Both the position numbers and the translations under genes were made by a program. Shown here one piece after another: positions 7,230 to 14,742 of a stretch of 20,447 nt of DNA (position 1 is its first letter; the number at the start of each line of letters is the position of its first letter). A model generated the notes under the pieces. It did no database searches. It saw nothing but the letters and a program-made list of their open reading frames with translations, and was not told the DNA's origin. The stretch is from a virus: positions 1 to 20,447 of the IMG/VR virus record IMGVR_UViG_3300025636_000055; one strand, written 5' to 3'.

Positions 7230-7662
7230 TCTTATTTCCAGTATGAAAAATATCATCTTCAGTAACAATACGAAATGTAATACCTTTTTGTTTGCACCAT
7301 GCTCTTGCAGCTTCCCATTTAGCTTGATTAACAACATAATGTGCTTGGTTATGTTTTGAGTTGCCTAATCGTTCTCTCATTGCCTGATTGGCAGGTTTAA
7401 CTTCAATTAGTTCTACACGTTTTTTAGTATTTTTATCTGCATAGGAAATAAAGAAGTCGGGAACATATATAGTTTGTTTGCCAGTTAACGGATTACGGTA
7501 AGGTATACGTACAGCTTCACTAGCCCATTGTTCTATTGCAGGATGTTCATCGCAGAATTTCATAAAAGTAAATTCCCACCCTGAGCGATATGTAGGAGTT
7601 TTAGTTCCTATATATTTTTGAGGATTTTTTAAAACAAATTTACCTTGCGCAAAGCGGGACAT
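7225..7662 (-). CDS. gp4: Head completion protein (gp4-like, PD-(D/E)XK fold)
   Basis: This 145-aa protein aligns by eye with T4 gp4, which acts on filled heads before tail joining. Shared features are an N-terminal G-K-F/W-x-x-K-N-P-x-K-Y-x-G opening, YRSGWEFTFMKF, IEQWASEAVRIPY and a C-terminal KWEAARAWCKQKGITFRIVTE. The nuclease-like signature is complete: E in SGWEF, PD in YVPDFF and ExK in LIEVKP. This supports a PD-(D/E)XK endonuclease fold that could trim DNA ends at the portal. The gene overlaps the upstream 117-aa gene by one base (TAATG), so it is probably translationally coupled. No late box of its own is seen. Confidence 0.9.
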   Translation of the reverse strand: MSRFAQGKFVLKNPQKYIGTKTPTYRSGWEFTFMKFCDEHPAIEQWASEAVRIPYRNPLTGKQTIYVPDFFISYADKNTKKRVELIEVKPANQAMRERLGNSKHNQAHYVVNQAKWEAARAWCKQKGITFRIVTEDDIFHTGNKR

Positions 7663-8015
7663 TAGATAAGGACGTTTCTTTGATCGTATAATATAGAGTT
7701 AGAAGAAAGACGATATCCAACAGTACTACAGCTTGACCTAGATAAATTGAGTATTTGTGCTATAATATTATTCAACTGTACATCAGTAACACCTTTTAAT
7801 GTATCTAAAAGTTCAAATATAGGAAGTTTATCCGTTGATGCTTGTTGTAGTAATATCGAAGCAGTATTTATTGCAGCTATTTTATCAAAACCACGTTTTA
7901 AAAAATACCCGACAGCAGCATCAACATCACTCGGATTATAAAAAAACTCTTGATTATAAAATCTGTTAAACACTTTATTAGTAGTACCTATAGACGGTAA
8001 TGACGAATTTGACAT
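7662..8015 (-). CDS. Hypothetical protein, 117 aa, tail/head cluster
   Basis: I do not recognise this protein. It has helical segments (DVDAAVGYFLKRGFDKIAAI, then SILLQQAS and ELLDTLKGVTDVQLNNIIAQ) and ends STVGYRLSSNSILYDQRNVLI, a C-terminal style seen in small virion proteins. The ATG is 2 nt after the stop of the second tube-like gene and has AAGGAAG about 9 nt upstream. Its stop overlaps the gp4 start by one base. This tight coupling argues that it is a real structural gene expressed with its neighbours. Confidence 0.75.
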   Translation of the reverse strand: MSNSSLPSIGTTNKVFNRFYNQEFFYNPSDVDAAVGYFLKRGFDKIAAINTASILLQQASTDKLPIFELLDTLKGVTDVQLNNIIAQILNLSRSSCSTVGYRLSSNSILYDQRNVLI

Positions 8016-8017
8016 TT

Positions 8018-9313
8018 TTAAATTCTTCCTTTTATAGTATTAATAACTTGGCTTGCAATTTGATTTAATTTTCTATCGTTTCCTGCTGCTCTATTAATAA
8101 TTTCATTTTCAATAGTTTCTTGGGCAGCTTGTTCTAGTCTATCAAAGTTGCCAAAATTAGAACTATTCCAACTAGAACTATACGCACCTGTTGCTAAAGA
8201 TCGTTTTACAGTTGACCTTAATGCAACTTTATTTGTAGATAAAGTGTTTCTAACTGTATCAGAATCTAAATTATCTAAGTTTCTACTAGAAACTGTTGAC
8301 AATGATATTGTTGCACGAGGGTCTGTTCTAGGAAGATCAATTTGCTTTAATCCTCCCATGTTATTAATTCTACTAGAATTTTTTATTTTATTTAATAAAC
8401 TAGCAGGATCACCAGCCGACGAGCTATCACCATTTACTGGTATTCCTAAAACATTTCCTAATACATTGTAAATCCCTGAATTAATTCTAGAGTTTTGTTT
8501 TATAATAGAAGGTTCTAGACCTCTGCCTGCGCCAGCTTGAAATGCATTAGCATCGTATGTTTGATTATTACCTAGTGGGCTATCAACTAAATCGTATCTA
8601 GTTTCTTGGCTAGCAAATCCAGCAGGATCAGAATTAGGATCAATGTCACCTGAATCGTACATAACTGCTTCGTATGCAACAGATATTTTATTCATCATAA
8701 CATCGCCGCTATTAGCATATGACATATCATCGTGCTGAAAAGAAGTTACTAAAGGGTTAACTAACGTATACGAAACCCATTTTTGCCTAGCTAGTTGATA
8801 TATTCTAATATTTTTAAAAAAAGTTCCGCCCTTGCCTTCAAGATTATCCATACCATAACGAGGAACGGTTTTACTTAATTTATCTCTTGGATTAAAATCA
8901 AACGGAACTCCATTTGAATGCTTGCTGCCGTCTCTATAATAAAATCTATAATACTCTTCTAATAAAGCCCGGGTAATACCAGTATTATCATCAACAAAAT
9001 CCATTGTAACTTCGTCGTACTCGATACCTGTTTGAAAATTCTTTTTTCTATTATACTGTCTTTTAGTATCAACATCAATCTTAAAACCTGGTAAATTTAT
9101 ACTATTACATAACACACCTAGTTCTTTTTGAAACTGTGTACTATTAGGAATAAATCCGGTAGCTGCATTAAAGTCAAATACAACATGATATAAAAACTTT
9201 TGCTTAGGAGCTAATGCAAAATTGTGTTGGTTGTATAACTGATGAGCGTGTCTTGCATCTCTTAAATGCAATTCACTATCACGGTTAACTAAATATAAAT
9301 CTTCTATTGCCAT
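8018..9313 (-). CDS. Second tail-tube-fold protein, 431 aa (gp19/gp48/gp54-like)
   Basis: The N-terminal ~235 residues follow the same order of elements as gp19, encoded just upstream. They are an opening strand KQKFLYHVVFDFN, then LCNSINLPGFKIDVDTKRQY with NFQTGIEYDEVTMDFVDD (compare gp19 VTRPNLSFEQITIDAYNSR and HTWEPITLTLREDA). A helix ALLEEYYRFYYRD comes next, and the domain closes with an AYEAVMYDSGDI strand. The C-terminal ~190 residues are Asn/Ser-rich and of low complexity, with no recognised domain. The likely role is a tail-tube initiator, baseplate-tube junction or tube-like structural protein. T4 gp48 and gp54 have this fold and are 364 and 320 aa long. The ATG is 5 nt after a GATAAATA box and lacks an SD. 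Confidence 0.7.
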   Translation of the reverse strand: MAIEDLYLVNRDSELHLRDARHAHQLYNQHNFALAPKQKFLYHVVFDFNAATGFIPNSTQFQKELGVLCNSINLPGFKIDVDTKRQYNRKKNFQTGIEYDEVTMDFVDDNTGITRALLEEYYRFYYRDGSKHSNGVPFDFNPRDKLSKTVPRYGMDNLEGKGGTFFKNIRIYQLARQKWVSYTLVNPLVTSFQHDDMSYANSGDVMMNKISVAYEAVMYDSGDIDPNSDPAGFASQETRYDLVDSPLGNNQTYDANAFQAGAGRGLEPSIIKQNSRINSGIYNVLGNVLGIPVNGDSSSAGDPASLLNKIKNSSRINNMGGLKQIDLPRTDPRATISLSTVSSRNLDNLDSDTVRNTLSTNKVALRSTVKRSLATGAYSSSWNSSNFGNFDRLEQAAQETIENEIINRAAGNDRKLNQIASQVINTIKGRI

Positions 9314-9318
9314 AGTAA

Positions 9319-9326
9319 TATTTATC
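9319..9326 (-). promoter_or_regulatory. Late promoter box of the tube-like gene
   Basis: GATAAATA on the minus strand is followed by TTACT and then the ATG at 9311-9313. With the usual T4 late geometry the start site falls on the A of the ATG, so the mRNA is predicted to be leaderless. It lies just downstream of the gp19 terminator. Confidence 0.65.
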
Positions 9327-9352
9327 TATTTAATTATGTACTAAGATAATAA

Positions 9353-9385
9353 AAAACAGAAGCCAATTTAATTGACCTCTGTTTT
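9353..9385 (-). terminator. Intrinsic terminator after gp19
   Basis: Two 16-nt arms (9353-9368 and 9370-9385) pair almost perfectly, with two G-U wobbles on the minus-strand RNA. The outer AAAACAGA/TCTGTTTT stem continues into a T run (TTTTTTATTAT). It lies 25 nt after the gp19 stop and would separate abundant tube mRNA from the next gene. Confidence 0.85.
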
Positions 9386-9410
9386 AAAATAGAAGAACTG
9401 CCTTTTCTAA

Positions 9411-10073
9411 TTAGCCAGCGTTTGTGCCGCCTGTAACTTGCGAGCCGCCAGTGCCAGCTGCTGTAGTTCTTGTTGTAACTTCGCCGATGCCTACTTCACT
9501 TTCGTCTGAGCCATACTGGATAGCATTATCGTAACGAAGAGTTAACGAAACAGTTACTGGATCATTAGTTGCATATGCAAGTGTGTTATAGTTAGCTGAT
9601 TCAATATAACACCCTACTAAATGGAATCTATCTACTACCTGTGCACCGCCTGTATTGCCGTTGCCACCGTCTAATATTTCAATTCTAGTTTGGAATTTAT
9701 ATGTACCGCCTGCAACAGCACTAGACATTTCAAAAAAGTCAAATTGTCTTTGTAGCTGTTGACCAACAATTTTCTGTACATTATTGTTTGCATCTTCACG
9801 CAGTGTTAATGTAATTGGTTCCCATGTGTGCTTACCAGCTAAGTACGAACGACTGTTATAAGCATCAATGGTAATTTGTTCAAAACTTAGGTTTGGACGA
9901 GTTACGTCTACTACCTGTCTTGATATTTCTCTTACGCCATCTGGACCTCCAGTTGTGCCAAATCCGTCAAGTAGCACCCTAAAGCGGTATTGTAGTTTTG
10001 GCATTAATAGCGAACTGTTAGAACCTGCTCCCTCTGTAGGGATTGAAATGTTCTGTAGTGTTGTAATTGGCAT
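9411..10073 (-). CDS. gp19: Tail tube protein (gp19-like)
   Basis: This 220-aa protein forms the hexameric rings of the inner tail tube. The family pattern is visible: LQYRFRVLLDGF near residue 29, the surface segment VTRPNLSFEQITIDAYNSR, HTWEPITLTLREDA, QLQRQFDFFE, and a closing DPVTVSLTLRYDNAIQY. It is longer than T4 gp19 (163 aa) because of an N-terminal extension and a Gly/Thr-rich C-terminal tail (TTRTTAAGTGGSQVTGGTN). The ATG follows AGGAG by 7 nt, and a late box lies 24 nt upstream. It follows gp18 as in T4, but has its own promoter and a strong terminator, fitting high-level late expression. Confidence 0.92.
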   Translation of the reverse strand: MPITTLQNISIPTEGAGSNSSLLMPKLQYRFRVLLDGFGTTGGPDGVREISRQVVDVTRPNLSFEQITIDAYNSRSYLAGKHTWEPITLTLREDANNNVQKIVGQQLQRQFDFFEMSSAVAGGTYKFQTRIEILDGGNGNTGGAQVVDRFHLVGCYIESANYNTLAYATNDPVTVSLTLRYDNAIQYGSDESEVGIGEVTTRTTAAGTGGSQVTGGTNAG

Positions 10074-10097
10074 TCTATTCTCCTAATACGTTACAAG

Positions 10098-10105
10098 TAT
10101 TTATC
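10098..10105 (-). promoter_or_regulatory. Late promoter box of gp19
   Basis: GATAAATA followed by C on the minus strand. The predicted start near 10092 gives a leader of about 19 nt containing AGGAG before the gp19 ATG. Confidence 0.75.
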
Positions 10106-10110
10106 TATTT

Positions 10111-10139
10111 GGCTCCCCATTTCTGAGGAGCCGTTTTTT
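10111..10139 (+). terminator. Terminator-like hairpin facing the plus strand between gp18 and gp19
   Basis: GGCTCC (10111-10116) and GGAGCC (10127-10132) form a 6-bp GC-rich stem with a 10-nt loop, followed on the plus strand by GTTTTTT. On the minus strand, the direction of gp18, the 3' flank is AAATAG with no T run. It therefore looks better suited to stop antisense transcription than to end gp18 mRNA, although the hairpin alone could still protect the gp18 3' end. Confidence 0.5.
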
Positions 10140-10142
10140 AGT

Positions 10143-13100
10143 TTAACCTAGTGCTGCAATTTCACCAGTGTTCTTAATACGCAATGGAATATAAATAAAT
10201 TCAATTGCTTTCACAGGCTCAATAGCTATGTCTAAGTATAGTTCGTTCCGATCAATTCTAGCCGGTGTATTATTTGATTCGTCACACACAACTAAGTAAT
10301 CATAAAGACCTCGTAAACTTACTAGTTCTAAGCAGAATGCATCTGCTGCTGCTTTAATTTGATCACGTGTAATCTTATCATTTGGCTCAAACAAATACGG
10401 TCTTGCTAATAATTCTAGTTGACCGCGCATGTAAACAACCAAACGTGCTACATTAATTCTATCCAATGCACTTGCATTTCTTGCACGAGTCTTCTGTCCA
10501 AATACTACAAGTCCTGCGCCACTAATAAACGTAATTGGATTAATATTATTTGAATATAGTGTATCACGTTGACCAGTGTTTAATGCAACACTTTGGAATT
10601 CGCCTTCCGAAGTAATGTATCCACTTGCTGACGCATTACTAACACCGCCTCGTCTTGTACCAGCTGGTGCAAACCAGGGGAACGCAACTTGGTCATTTAA
10701 TATTAATGTGCGCAATGCCATATGACTTGGTGGAACAACAACATTGTTGCCAGCATTGTCACTACTAAAGCCCCATGGATAGAACATTGACATATATTCG
10801 TCTCTGCTTACTGCGCCGTTATCATTGTCTTCTGCTGCTAATTTAACATTAGATGCCCATTCGTTTAATGAAGTTGCATCCGGTGTTAGTCTTGCAGGAG
10901 TATCACCTACTACAAACCCAGTTAAGCGACGATCATAATTTAGTGTAATCATTTCGCCAATTAATTCTGGATAACCTGGTGTTGCTATTAAGTTAAACTG
11001 ACGACTTTCTTCATCACGAATGTCTGTGTTGCCATTAACCATAGCTTGTAATGCTTGAACTACACTTTTACGTTGTGCATGGCGGCCAAAACTACCTGAT
11101 CCATCTACATTATTACTCGAGTCTGTAACCCAAGTATGCGGATAGTATGTACTAGTATCTTGTGCATCACCTGCATTGTCATAGTCGCCATTAGTATCGA
11201 CTTTAAATCTAGCATTGTCTACTGTAATATCAACATTATTACGCACAAATTTCTTAACATTAAAGCCACTTCTACGTAAGTTCCATAGTAACATACCAGT
11301 TGGATAAAGTGCAGGATCTGGTGCATCTGGATCTTTATAATTAGATGCTATCAGTTCTGCAATAGTACCAGTTGGTGCAACTGTTGTACTTCCACCGTCT
11401 TTACCTAAACGTACATCTGCAAATAAAATGCCATTTTCTGTAGTTTGGTCTGTACTATCAATTAACACCCATTTTGTAAGTGCAAGGTTATAACGATAAA
11501 CATTTGGATAATTTTCTAAATCTGCTGTTGATATCCAAAGATCACCGTCAACAAGTGGTGATAAATCATCTTGTGTTACTGGTTCTGTTGCTGAAACCAT
11601 TGGACCTGTTGCGTTTGCGTTTGGATAAGCTGTAGCAGTATTATAACCTACCCAATCGTTGCCGTCATGAACTAAAATATCAACTTCGTCAATTTTTGAA
11701 CTATACCATAGTTCTCCATCTGCTGTTAGTGATAAAGGAGCATTACTACCTGGGGTATATGTTAATACTTTCCAGTTACTTGCTTCTAGATTTTTAGGAC
11801 TAGAACTTCCGTCTGTACCAGGTGCATAGTATAAGTTAGGAACAGATGCTACTACTAAGCCAGCGTCTGTTAGCTGATCGCTAGTATCAACAAATTTAAT
11901 GTCGCCACCTAATTTATGAGTAATTACAACTTTATTATTAGTAGCATCAACACTTGCAGTAACATTAACCAGTCCTGCACTGTTAATTGCTCCTGCAAAT
12001 AGATCTGCATCGCCTGCGGCGCCTGTAGCAGTAAATGTTACTGTTTTAGGAGAACCTGTATACGATGTAGTGTTTTTTAATGTTTCATCTACTGTAAACG
12101 AAATGCTTCCTGCTGCAAAACTACTAGATGTAATTTTTGGAGTAGTAATAGATGTTGCGCCAGCAAATGCTCGACGCATAACCTTCCATGTAGCAAGTTC
12201 TTGGGCATCTTCATTTACATTTACATGTACATATAAATCTCCAATTGCTAATGCAGTTCCGCCGGTTTTATCTAAACCATAAATTGCTTGAGCACTAGTA
12301 GAATATACTGGTGCTGTTACACTAGACCATAACTGCGTGTCTGTGCTATAAGATTTAACAGCAAAGTCTGCGCCGCCATTTGGTGAAGTTGTTTTTAACC
12401 AAATAGATCCAGTTGGGCGGGCGGCAGCGTCTACTGATGCAGTACCTTTCCATTGTGGAACACTTGTATGTGGGCCTGTTACTAACTTTGGTGTATTATA
12501 TGTTCCAGCAGCAATTCCCATATCTGCTAATAATGTTCCTGTGCCAGTAGCAACAACTAATGTATCATTTGAAGAGTAAATTTCTAAAGCCTGGTTAACT
12601 ACAGCAGCCGTAACTCCTGATACAGCAGCAGAGTTAATTGCAGCAGCCATAGCTGCAATATCAGTGCCGTTTACATCAATCGGTGCCGATCCGTCTAATG
12701 TAATTGTATCTCCGTTAGTTAGTGCAACATTTTTTGTTCCTCTAACTGTTGCGTTAGCTGCCTGCCAATCATCTGATCCAACTACTACCCAACTACCACT
12801 ATTATTCTTTTTATATAGTGTGTTTAAAGTACTAATTGCTACAACAGCATAATCGCCAATTGCGCCAACTGAAGCTTTCGGTGCTCCTGGTGCTGCTAGG
12901 TTACCTGTTACTTGTGATAGTTCAGTAATAACAGTTGGAGTTACAGAAGAAAAACTTTGGCCGCCAGTTACTGTAGCTGCTGCGCCATTCCACTCTAAGA
13001 TGCCCCATTTAGTAGCATCAGTATCAAACCAATAAGAATTGTTAGCTGGTTCGCCGCCCGGTGCTGTTGCTGTTGCTTGTAATTTATCAAGATCTAAATC

Positions 13101-13436
13101 TGCTCTACATACATAAACGCGGTTTGATACGCCTAGTAAAGAATATGCAGTTTGTAGACCGTATTCGTTAAGTTCGCCACCGTGAATCATATTGCCGTTT
13201 GCGTCGGAATAAAATAGTGGATCGCCGAATGTTTCGCCTAGTTCTCTTTGACTAGTAATTAAGTAAGGTTTTCCTGCGTTTGCTTTAAGTGTTCCTGCTG
13301 CTGTTCCAGAACCGCTTGCTGCGGTCTTGTTACTTGCAGAAGCAACAAAGATCATTGGTACAGTTCCGGCAGCTGACGGAGTGTAAAAACTCTCATCAAT
13401 TACACTAACTTCTACACCTGGTGATGATAATGCCAT
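10143..13436 (-). CDS. gp18: Tail sheath protein (gp18-like), greatly enlarged
   Basis: This 1097-aa contractile sheath subunit compares with 659 aa for T4 gp18. The N-terminus (MALSSPGVEVSVIDESFYTP) and the C-terminal ~290 residues are family-typical: IATPGYPELIGEMITLNYDR, YPWGFSSD, VVPPSHMALRTLILND, FPWFAPAGTRRG and the closing IEPVKAIEFIYIPLRIKNTG strand. Residues ~125-680 form a large insertion. Two copies of a ~80-residue unit containing AxAINSAxxxxVTAxV occur near 232-316 and 446-528. Several short GxLW/GDxY...W modules occur near 133-150, 194-216, 342-372, 399-420, 573-600 and 630-660. The insertion probably projects from the sheath surface. The ATG follows AGGAG by 7 nt. The late box (AATAAATA) sits inside a 10-bp inverted repeat. 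Confidence 0.93.
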   Translation of the reverse strand: MALSSPGVEVSVIDESFYTPSAAGTVPMIFVASASNKTAASGSGTAAGTLKANAGKPYLITSQRELGETFGDPLFYSDANGNMIHGGELNEYGLQTAYSLLGVSNRVYVCRADLDLDKLQATATAPGGEPANNSYWFDTDATKWGILEWNGAAATVTGGQSFSSVTPTVITELSQVTGNLAAPGAPKASVGAIGDYAVVAISTLNTLYKKNNSGSWVVVGSDDWQAANATVRGTKNVALTNGDTITLDGSAPIDVNGTDIAAMAAAINSAAVSGVTAAVVNQALEIYSSNDTLVVATGTGTLLADMGIAAGTYNTPKLVTGPHTSVPQWKGTASVDAAARPTGSIWLKTTSPNGGADFAVKSYSTDTQLWSSVTAPVYSTSAQAIYGLDKTGGTALAIGDLYVHVNVNEDAQELATWKVMRRAFAGATSITTPKITSSSFAAGSISFTVDETLKNTTSYTGSPKTVTFTATGAAGDADLFAGAINSAGLVNVTASVDATNNKVVITHKLGGDIKFVDTSDQLTDAGLVVASVPNLYYAPGTDGSSSPKNLEASNWKVLTYTPGSNAPLSLTADGELWYSSKIDEVDILVHDGNDWVGYNTATAYPNANATGPMVSATEPVTQDDLSPLVDGDLWISTADLENYPNVYRYNLALTKWVLIDSTDQTTENGILFADVRLGKDGGSTTVAPTGTIAELIASNYKDPDAPDPALYPTGMLLWNLRRSGFNVKKFVRNNVDITVDNARFKVDTNGDYDNAGDAQDTSTYYPHTWVTDSSNNVDGSGSFGRHAQRKSVVQALQAMVNGNTDIRDEESRQFNLIATPGYPELIGEMITLNYDRRLTGFVVGDTPARLTPDATSLNEWASNVKLAAEDNDNGAVSRDEYMSMFYPWGFSSDNAGNNVVVPPSHMALRTLILNDQVAFPWFAPAGTRRGGVSNASASGYITSEGEFQSVALNTGQRDTLYSNNINPITFISGAGLVVFGQKTRARNASALDRINVARLVVYMRGQLELLARPYLFEPNDKITRDQIKAAADAFCLELVSLRGLYDYLVVCDESNNTPARIDRNELYLDIAIEPVKAIEFIYIPLRIKNTGEIAALG

Positions 13437-13460
13437 TTTGTTTCTCCTAGTTGGACTTTA

Positions 13461-13487
13461 TTACATGTATTTATTAGATACATGTAA
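13461..13487. repeat. 10-bp inverted repeat enclosing the gp18 late promoter
   Basis: TTACATGTAT (13461-13470) and ATACATGTAA (13478-13487) are perfect inverted copies with a 7-nt spacer. The gp18 late box occupies the left arm and spacer. It may be an operator, a cruciform-prone site, or a hairpin at the end of incoming transcripts; no T run supports a simple terminator. Confidence 0.6.
13468..13475 (-). promoter_or_regulatory. Late promoter box of gp18
   Basis: AATAAATA followed by C on the minus strand. The predicted start near 13462 leaves a leader of about 25 nt with AGGAG at 13444-13448 before the gp18 ATG. Confidence 0.65.
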
Positions 13488-13530
13488 AAATGTACCATAA
13501 AGCTAGGCAAAAAAGGTACCGAAAAGGTGA

Positions 13531-13538
13531 GATAAATA
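13531..13538 (+). promoter_or_regulatory. Late promoter box of the HNH gene
   Basis: GATAAATA is followed by CAAT and the ATG at 13543. Box, spacer and start are identical to those of the 572-aa gene on the other strand. The only SD-like string (AGGTGA) overlaps the box and is too far from the ATG, so a leaderless mRNA is predicted. Confidence 0.65.
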
Positions 13539-13542
13539 CAAT

Positions 13543-13878
13543 ATGAGACCGTTATGCACATGTGGACAGCGTCCTGCTGCTATTAATTACAAAAAGAATA
13601 ATAAAACTTATTATCGTAAACTATGCGAAACTTGCTTACGCAATGGAGAAGGGCACGGAATTCCTAAATGGAAACAGCGAGGATATGAGAAAAAAAATAT
13701 TTGTGAAAAATGTAATTTTTCAAGTAAACATTTTGAACAGTTTAATGTGTTTCATATAGATGGAGATTTAAATAATTGTAGGCCAAATAATTTAAAAACT
13801 ATTTGTGCTAACTGTCAGCGTATAACACAAAAAGAAGGTATCCGATGGAAGCAAGGCGACTTAACGCCAGACTTTTAA
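13543..13878 (+). CDS. HNH-type zinc-binding endonuclease-like protein
   Basis: This 111-aa protein has two Cys pairs near its start (C5/C7 and C28/C31), a second set C54/C57 (ICEKC) and C88/C91 (ICANC), and the core FHIDGDLNNCRPNNLKTICA. H71, N82/N83 and the Cys-bracketed beta-beta-alpha core fit an HNH nuclease of the kind conserved in marine T4-like phages. A second catalytic His is not obvious, so activity is uncertain; a DNA-binding or packaging-linked nicking role is possible. It is the only plus-strand gene inside the leftward block, lies upstream of gp18 in opposite orientation, and its 3' end overlaps that of the kinase-like gene by 18 bp. It could be a free-standing homing-type nuclease or a resident phage gene. 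Confidence 0.8.
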   Translation: MRPLCTCGQRPAAINYKKNNKTYYRKLCETCLRNGEGHGIPKWKQRGYEKKNICEKCNFSSKHFEQFNVFHIDGDLNNCRPNNLKTICANCQRITQKEGIRWKQGDLTPDF

Positions 13879-14367
13879 ATGTTCAATTAGTTGATAAGTG
13901 TTAAACATTAGATCGTCTAATGTACCATTATTATCAATAGTATAATCAGCCATCCAATGTTCTAGGCTCATACTATCTTTTGATTCAGGAGGCAAATGAT
14001 CTAAACGATCTACCCAAATAGCATAATCAAATACACCAGTATTTTTCATAGCAAAGAACTCTCGTTTGTTTCGCAGTCCGCAATAGATATCATGTGCTTT
14101 GAAAATTTCTCTACCTAGTGTAGCAGCATCTTTGGAGTTATAGTCACAGATAGCATTATACCATTCTGCTCGATGATTGTGTCTGTCATCATAGCACTCA
14201 TCTTCGTTAGCATAACCATATTTGTCTTTGAGCATATCATATATAAAGAGTTTTGAACAAAAGCGGCTGCTAGATTCAAAACTATAATTATAGTTCTTTT
14301 CTAAAATTTCGCAGACAGTATCTTTGCCGTGTCTACCGTGACCAATTACTAATAACTTAGGTTTCAT
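13861..14367 (-). CDS. P-loop kinase-like protein, putative deoxynucleoside monophosphate kinase
   Basis: This 168-aa protein opens with a hydrophobic strand and P-loop, LLVIGHGRHGKDT (G9-T17), the GxxxxGKD(T/S) form seen in phage dNMP kinases related to T4 gp1 and to adenylate/thymidylate kinases. Further segments are FESSSRFCSKLF, LGREIFKAHDIY and a later strand DYAIWVDRLDHLP that fits a Walker B-like position. It would phosphorylate dNMPs for phage DNA synthesis, but the substrate cannot be read from the sequence. The ATG follows TTGGAG. Unlike the flanking structural genes it has a sigma70-type promoter, which agrees with a nucleotide-metabolism gene expressed before the late phase. Confidence 0.7.
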   Translation of the reverse strand: MKPKLLVIGHGRHGKDTVCEILEKNYNYSFESSSRFCSKLFIYDMLKDKYGYANEDECYDDRHNHRAEWYNAICDYNSKDAATLGREIFKAHDIYCGLRNKREFFAMKNTGVFDYAIWVDRLDHLPPESKDSMSLEHWMADYTIDNNGTLDDLMFNTYQLIEHLKVWR

Positions 14368-14392
14368 ATATAAATCTCCAACGTATCTATAT

Positions 14393-14420
14393 ATTATAGC
14401 ATCTTAGTTTAGTTTGTCAA
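14393..14420 (-). promoter_or_regulatory. Consensus sigma70 promoter of the kinase-like gene
   Basis: On the minus strand TTGACA (14420-14415) and TATAAT (14398-14393), both perfect hexamers, are separated by 16 nt. The predicted start near 14386 leaves about 19 nt including the SD before the ATG at 14365-14367. The promoter occupies the short gap after the 78-aa gene. Confidence 0.75.
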
Positions 14421-14422
14421 CC

Positions 14423-14659
14423 TTAATCGTACCCTAATACAGCAACTCGATTTATTTCTTCTGCTTCTCGTTCTGCCCATGCTTGTTCGAACCCATGTTC
14501 GTACTCGCTTAAACACTGAGATTCATCATTCCACAAACGTTTGAAATAACTTTCATAGTAACCTTCAACAATATTGTCTGGCTCTGATTGGGGGATTAGG
14601 TGACCTTTAACTAACCAAAAAAGTCTGTTGGCTTCTTTTCTTACAAATGGACTGCACAC
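14423..14659 (-). CDS. Hypothetical protein, 78 aa, GTG start
   Basis: I do not recognise this small protein. It starts at GTG (14657-14659), supported by AAAGGAG 8 nt upstream. It reads MCSPFVRKEANRLFWLVKGH and is then acidic and aromatic (VEGYYESYFKRLWNDES, YEHGFEQAWAEREAEE), probably helical, with no membrane segment or catalytic motif. A weak late-type box (TGTAAATA) lies 24 nt upstream in the 83-nt gap after the methyltransferase gene. The strong SD and spacing argue that it is real. Confidence 0.65.
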   Translation of the reverse strand: MCSPFVRKEANRLFWLVKGHLIPQSEPDNIVEGYYESYFKRLWNDESQCLSEYEHGFEQAWAEREAEEINRVAVLGYD

Positions 14660-14683
14660 AATAGTAACTCCTTTGTTATATTG

Positions 14684-14691
14684 TATTTACA
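14684..14691 (-). promoter_or_regulatory. Late-type promoter box of the 78-aa gene
   Basis: TGTAAATA followed by CAATAT on the minus strand repeats the TAAATACAATAT string found at 3050, 4650 and 13531, but here ATG is replaced by ATA and the gene starts 24 nt downstream with an SD. This shows the CAATAT part is kept even when it is not a start codon. Confidence 0.5.
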
Positions 14692-14742
14692 GCATATCAA
14701 TTTGTTAGCGTAAACTTGGGGTGGTTTTAGCCTATTAAGTTG

